From the NCBI RefSeq assembly GCF_008831285.2, contig NC_045142.1, forward strand, positions 12,106,716 to 12,170,715: a DNA stretch of 64,000 bases, written 5' to 3'. A program made the translations under genes and the position numbers. The stretch comes from Nymphaea colorata. Lineage: Eukaryota > Streptophyta > Magnoliopsida > Nymphaeales > Nymphaeaceae. Numbering within the stretch: position 1 is the first letter of the stretch; every line of letters begins with the position of its first letter. The notes beneath the pieces are model-generated. The model saw nothing but the letters and a program-made list of their open reading frames with translations. It ran no database searches and was not told the origin of the DNA. Below are positions 59,406 to 64,000 of the stretch, piece after piece.

Positions 59406-60179
59406 TTATCCAACTTCAGAGTATCAACTCAAAGAGAAGCAAGTGCAGTTGCCAACACGGCACTGCTGGTTGGACCACAGCGCTAACAACGTTCTAAGCT
59501 CCCATGTTGATTGGAAGTAAAGCAAGTATTCAATAAGCTCACGTCCTCATCATTCGTAAGAACAAAACTATTATGCATGAGAAAAAGAAGAATGATCAGT
59601 AATCCAAAGCACCAACAATTGAGGGCTCACATGATAGGAGAAGCTTCAAGCTTCAGTTTGAATTCCTTATTTCATTGGTATATAAACTTATCAGGAACAG
59701 GACGGAACCAGTCATATGGCTAATTTCAGAGTTGGGAAACATATCAAAGTAGAGTTATAAAGCAATCTCATTTCTGTGAAAATTTTCAAAAGCACTGCAT
59801 GTCTACCTGCTCATATTTCCATGTGTCAGCCCACACCATGTAGACATTATAATAGAAGCTGTTAGCAACCACCGAAAGATGCAACTAGGAAATAACACAT
59901 CGGATGTATCTATAAGCAGTTCCCACCATCTTACATTTTTGTCCTGTATAAGACGTAACAGTAATCATAAGATTGTATTAGTTACTAATACATTTAGCCC
60001 ACAATTCACAAACTATCTGCATCGACTGGAATGAAATCTGAACAGGCGTAAAATACCATATCAAGCAGTAAATTAAGGCAGTTGCAAACTCGAAGAAGGC
60101 AAGGCCAGGACTAGAGGCTCACCCAACAAACAACAACCTGGAGATCACCATGGTTAACTGTTTCATGGTGCAGCCGATG
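59406..60179. other. Gene-free stretch before the LINE
   Basis: No domain recognised on either strand. Confidence 0.4.
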
Positions 60180-60985
60180 ATGCTAATGGTAACCTGTACA
60201 GAGAAAATCCAACTAACTTTGTCATCTGCATTTCAACAAAAATGACAAATGAAAGCATGCAAACCGTAGGAGAATCAAGGCAGTCCGAATGGCATACAAG
60301 GAATTCAATCAGAGGTTCGAAAAGTTTTATGGAACAGACAGAGAAGAAGACTGGCCTTAGAGTTAATAAGTCCAAGTCAATAGTGATTCCGATCAACTAC
60401 GTATGGAGAAAGCTAACAGGTTAGCAGGGGTGCTCCGGTGGAAAGTAGGGAATTTGCCTATTCCATATTTGGGGTTACTTATGTTCGCAGGCAGTATGGG
60501 GGAATCAATTTGCAGGGAGGCAGTTGAAAAATTTGACAAGAAATTGGCATCTTTGAAGGCCAATCTCTTGTCTTATAGTGGAAGGTTTGTTTGATTAAAC
60601 ACGATCTAGCCTCTTTGGTAGTGTATTGGATGTTTGTGTTTCGTTTTCCAAAACAAATTTTGAATCAGCTGGAGAAAAGCATGAATAGGTTTTTATGGGC
60701 TGTGGATGCTATGGGGGTAAGAACTGGCATCTGATTGGATGGGCGGCATTAAGCAGACCTAGAAGGGAAGGGGGTGTAGGATTATGGCCTCTTCCCTTCT
60801 AGGATTGAAGGATGGAATATGGCACTGTTGGCTAGCAGGATTTGTAGACTGGTAAATGGTAAACCTCTAACATGGACATGGCTAAGTACCAGATATTTAG
60901 CTAGTGGCAAAAGCTTCTGGACCATAAAAAAAACCTTGGAATGGATCATGGGCATGGAAAGCTAGAAATGGTGATGACATAAAAT
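60180..60985 (+). pseudogene. L1-type LINE ORF2, 3' half, inverted segment
   Basis: The plus strand reads EKKTGLRVNKSKS (60340-60380), RWKVGNLPIPYLGLLM (60440-60485), AVEKFDKKLASLKANLLS and YSGRFV (60520-60595). Broken frames follow that match the zone after the RT (FYGLWM, GRGCR, ARNGDDIKFF). This is the order seen after the FADD box in plant L1 ORF2. Stops and shifts throughout. Confidence 0.82.
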
Positions 60986-62690
60986 TTTTTGAATAAATGG
61001 CTGACTTTATACATGAAGCCTTTCACCACCATCTCCGTAACGACTGTACAGAGATAGGGGATAGTGGATTCCCTTGCCTCAAACCCTACTACTATTGAAT
61101 TTTCTTCATTTTTGTCCATTCACCAGAATTGAAAAAGAAGCAGATATGACACATCATTAACTGACTTATCTCTATAAAATCCCAAGAAACAGTCATATGC
61201 CTTGGCCAGGTCCATTTTCAAGCTCAGGACCTCTTGCTTATGGCTACTGGACCAATCTAAAGTTTTATAAACCAGAAGAACTTGATCATGAGTGACTCTT
61301 CTTTTAAGAAATGCTCCCTGTTTGGTGTCAATAACACACGCTAGAATGGCCTGCATCCTCAAGACAATCAACTTTGAAATAATCTTATAGACGCTATAGG
61401 TCTAAAGTCCTCTATCTTGAACTTGGGGAAGGAGCATAATATTTGTGGGGTTAATATTTTCCACTATTCTACCCGTGTCAAAGAATGATTTCACCGCCCT
61501 GCTAGCATCACCCCAACTTCATCGCACATCTCTTTAAAAAGAGAAATTGGGCATGCGGTCAGGACCAGCAGCGCTTTCTCCATCTAAACTCATTACAACA
61601 CCTTTTAATTCTTCCATGGAAATCGGCACAATCAGTGACTTGTTTTCAAGATCTGAAACTTGACTACCTTCAGCCATACCCTCAAATATCTGCCTACCGC
61701 CCTGTCCTCATTCATAAACCTATCAAAATACTCACTAACAGCATCCAGGATTCCTAGCGACCCCTCATAGCAAATCCCATTCACAATCATTGTCTTGATT
61801 ATGTTTTTCCTCTCCCTATTCGCCGCCATCATCTGAAAGAACTTTGTATTCTTGTCTCTCTCTCTCTCACAACCATTTAACCTTCGCTTTGTTCTTCCCA
61901 TACACTTCCTCCAGATGCATAATTTCCTCAAGTTTACTTCTAACTTCTATCTCTCTCTACACTACCAACTATACCTCTATCAATGTCTGCTTGCACCTTC
62001 TGAGCTCTTCCATTAATTTTTGAGCTTTGTCACTGATCTTTCCAAAATAATTCTTATTCCACAGTCTCAGTTCCTTCCTCATTTCATCTATTTTCTTTAA
62101 TACTCGTATGATTGGACAGCCGTCCGCTCTTTTCCTCCGTGCTTCTCTAATGATATCTCTTTTTTCAGACACTAAAATCCATGGTTTGCAAAACCAAAAT
62201 CGGTATGGCTTTCTAGTCCTGCCTCTGTTGAGCCTGTAGAGAGAATACAAGGGCTTTATGATCAGATGATGGCCTTACCACTGCTTCCAGCCTGCTGTTA
62301 CTACTAGTTTGTCTTTTCCATTCAATATTCACAAACGCCCTGTCAATTCTACTATGCACTAAAGCATCGGCCTTTCTTCTATTAGTCCACGTAAATCGGC
62401 ACTTTGGGTCTACTACCTACCTCAGCCCTCACCCATCAATGAAATTATTAAAAATATGACAAGCCTTGAAATTGGGCAGTATCCCACACTTCTCTTGTGC
62501 ATCTCTTACTGCATTAAAATCCCCTGATAAAAATAAGGGTCCTTCCTCTCTAGCTGATTCCTGACTCAGCTGTAAGAAACAGCTTTCTCTCCGGCCCTTG
62601 TCATCAGGCATATATGCTCCTCCAATCCTTACTCTACATTTAAATTTAGTAGAGTAAAACCAACCCACTATCCACCACCTAGACAAGTTG
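60986..62690 (-). pseudogene. L1-type LINE ORF2, endonuclease and first half of RT
   Basis: The minus strand from 62686 reads IGGAYMPDD and LSGDFNAVRDAQEKCG (endonuclease GDFN), FTWTNRRKADALVHSRIDRA and SDHKALVF, then the linker NYFGKISDKAQKLMEELRR, DKNTKFFQMMAANRERKNII, ISMEELKGVV...GESAAGPDRMP, QEVLSLKMDLAKAYD (RT) and GLRQGNPLSPYLC near 61060. It ends about 60986, where the strand of homology flips. Dead: stops and frameshifts. Confidence 0.88.
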
Positions 62691-63927
62691 AAAGCCTAAA
62701 TTAACACATTGGACCTAAAACCTTAAGTGCTTGACAATTAAACTTAACACACCTAAAGTTCAACTTAACCAGACTAAATGACATGAGGCTTGACTATGTC
62801 CTATCTAAGTTGCTAAAATAGAATATGGGACAACAAAATCGCATAATTAAGCTAGAACAAATAAAAACAATCCTAAGTAGACATTAGAGGTTAATGATAA
62901 CAAACAGTGACTTAAAGGCTTCCCTAATTTTGGAGGCATGCAAAGAAATAACTAAAATGGACAATCTAGCCCATGACACAACTGGCACACGACCTAGACA
63001 CGTTCAAGACACAGAATTAAACCAGAAAATTGCAAAAAAATAAATAAACAAGGAAAATTAGATGAGAAAAGATTATTATATCCTTTATGAAAATGATGTG
63101 CACTATATGACCTAAAATGATGCAAAACTACAACTTTTACTCAATGAAGGCCTCCAAATTTGGTTCCTCTATCTCTAGACAGAATCTATAAGACACCTAT
63201 ATCCCAAAATAAAGCAATGAACTGGATAATTCATGCCAAATAATGCAAAAATACTGCAATTTAAAAAAAAAACCCATTCATGCACTATAGTTGCCAGTTA
63301 GTTTGGGTAAACAGGCTGGAGTTGCCAGTTAGTTTGGGTAAACAGGCTGGACCAAGGTTAATTTGTGGCATCTAGGCCTGTAACCAGAGATTTAGGTTGT
63401 AAGGCCCAACGTTTTTACTTTTCCTTTATTTATTGCAAAAACATTAATATGGGTATAGGATATAAATGGTAGATTTAAATAGCTATTAAGTCTAGTTGAA
63501 ACTGTCAACTATGTCATTAAGAGGTGCAGTTATGAAAAATAAAGGGGCTAATTAATATATGCTGGAGGCAGTAACTGAAGTTGTAAAATGAGAAATTAAG
63601 GAAGGTTCAGGGCAGCAGAGAAGCCATTCTCAGTAAATTAGTAAGGAGGTGTTGCTGGCCATGTATTGGCCTTATCTAACTCAATACTGCAGCATTTTAG
63701 GTTCCTATTTGTTGCAGCCATAGAGGAAATGTTCCAGCAACTAGAAATTGGGGAAGAGTAGGAGCTAATCCTGGTTTTTCATGTATCTTGGGGTGAATAT
63801 TAAAAGCTAAGAAAGACTGATTTACATGTCTGTCATCCGTGCCTTGAGGATGTAAGAAACTAAGGAGCTGCTAGTCAAAACCAAGGGCTGTACAGTTAGA
63901 GTGACCATGGTAAGTGTTATATAGTTC

Positions 63928-63928
<1 letters not shown>
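62691..63928. other. Gene-free stretch
   Basis: No coding family seen. Contains the 31-bp tandem duplication at 63290-63351. Confidence 0.5.
63290..63351 (+). repeat. Perfect 31-bp tandem duplication
   Basis: The unit gttgccagttagtttgggta plus aacaggctgga occurs at 63290-63320 and again at 63321-63351 without mismatch. Confidence 0.97.

Positions 63929-63995
<67 letters not shown>
63929..63995. repeat. (AT)n microsatellite at window end
   Basis: About 66 bp of uninterrupted AT dinucleotide. Confidence 0.97.
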
Positions 63996-63998
<3 letters not shown>

Positions 63999-64000
63999 CA

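Noticed and set aside
60180-62690. Twin-priming as the cause of the LINE inversion
   Set aside because: Twin priming flips the 5' part and leaves it upstream of the sense 3' part; here the halves are arranged the other way round (convergent), so a later inversion or two elements fits better.
1-64000. tRNA, rRNA or other structural RNA genes
   Set aside because: No tRNA A/B boxes with a foldable cloverleaf or rRNA segments were recognised by eye; a tRNAscan or Rfam run would be needed to be certain.

Overview
This is a repeat-rich, AT-rich nuclear segment of a land plant, almost certainly a flowering plant. It carries parts of two single-copy plant genes with GT-AG introns (a chloroplast PSII core phosphatase and an FLX-family coiled-coil protein). 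The rest is mostly transposable-element wreckage: Ty3/gypsy chromovirus, Ty1/copia, BED-type hAT, PIF/Harbinger, L1-type LINE and hAT-type MITEs. The species cannot be named from the sequence. Most of the many short open frames in the window are not genes. The exon models below were read by eye and hold together because phases, splice dinucleotides and protein-family motifs all agree.

Layout. (1) 1-6764, minus strand: 5' half of a PBCP-like PP2C gene (four exons, 6764 down to 2763). Its last intron runs off the left edge and holds hAT-like debris and a small ORF with 13-residue repeats. (2) 6765-11059: intergenic, with small repeats. (3) 11060-27617, minus strand: a complete four-exon FLX-like gene encoding 304 aa. 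Its first intron is about 15.4 kb and holds a decayed hAT transposase gene (about 12.77-15.72 kb) and a Ty1/copia remnant (about 16.9-23.5 kb) split by a Ty3/gypsy chromovirus (18324-23375). All three are antisense to the host gene. (4) 28.85-33.9 kb, minus strand: a PIF/Harbinger transposase pseudogene interrupted by a 1.8 kb non-autonomous hAT element with a perfect 8-bp target duplication, then a Myb/SANT-like frame and the N-terminal part of a second BED hAT transposase. (5) 33.9-37.6 kb: nothing recognised except simple and low-copy repeats. (6) 37.65-59.4 kb: a large, diverged direct segmental duplication (block A 37649-48060, block B 50195-59405). Inside each block is an older 1.74 kb tandem duplication carrying F-box gene remnants. 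Scattered through both blocks are about twelve copies of a short GC-capped, AT-cored inverted-repeat element with 8-bp target duplications. (7) 60.2-62.7 kb: an L1-type LINE whose 3' half is inverted relative to its 5' half. (8) 62.7-64.0 kb: no gene; ends in a long (AT)n tract.

The two intact genes are unrelated. The PBCP-like protein should act in the chloroplast stroma on phosphorylated photosystem II core proteins. The FLX-like protein belongs to a nuclear coiled-coil family, some of whose members support FLC expression with the FRIGIDA complex. The most informative content is the dated layering of insertions: gypsy into copia into an FLX intron, hAT into PIF, and MITEs inserted before and after the segmental duplication.
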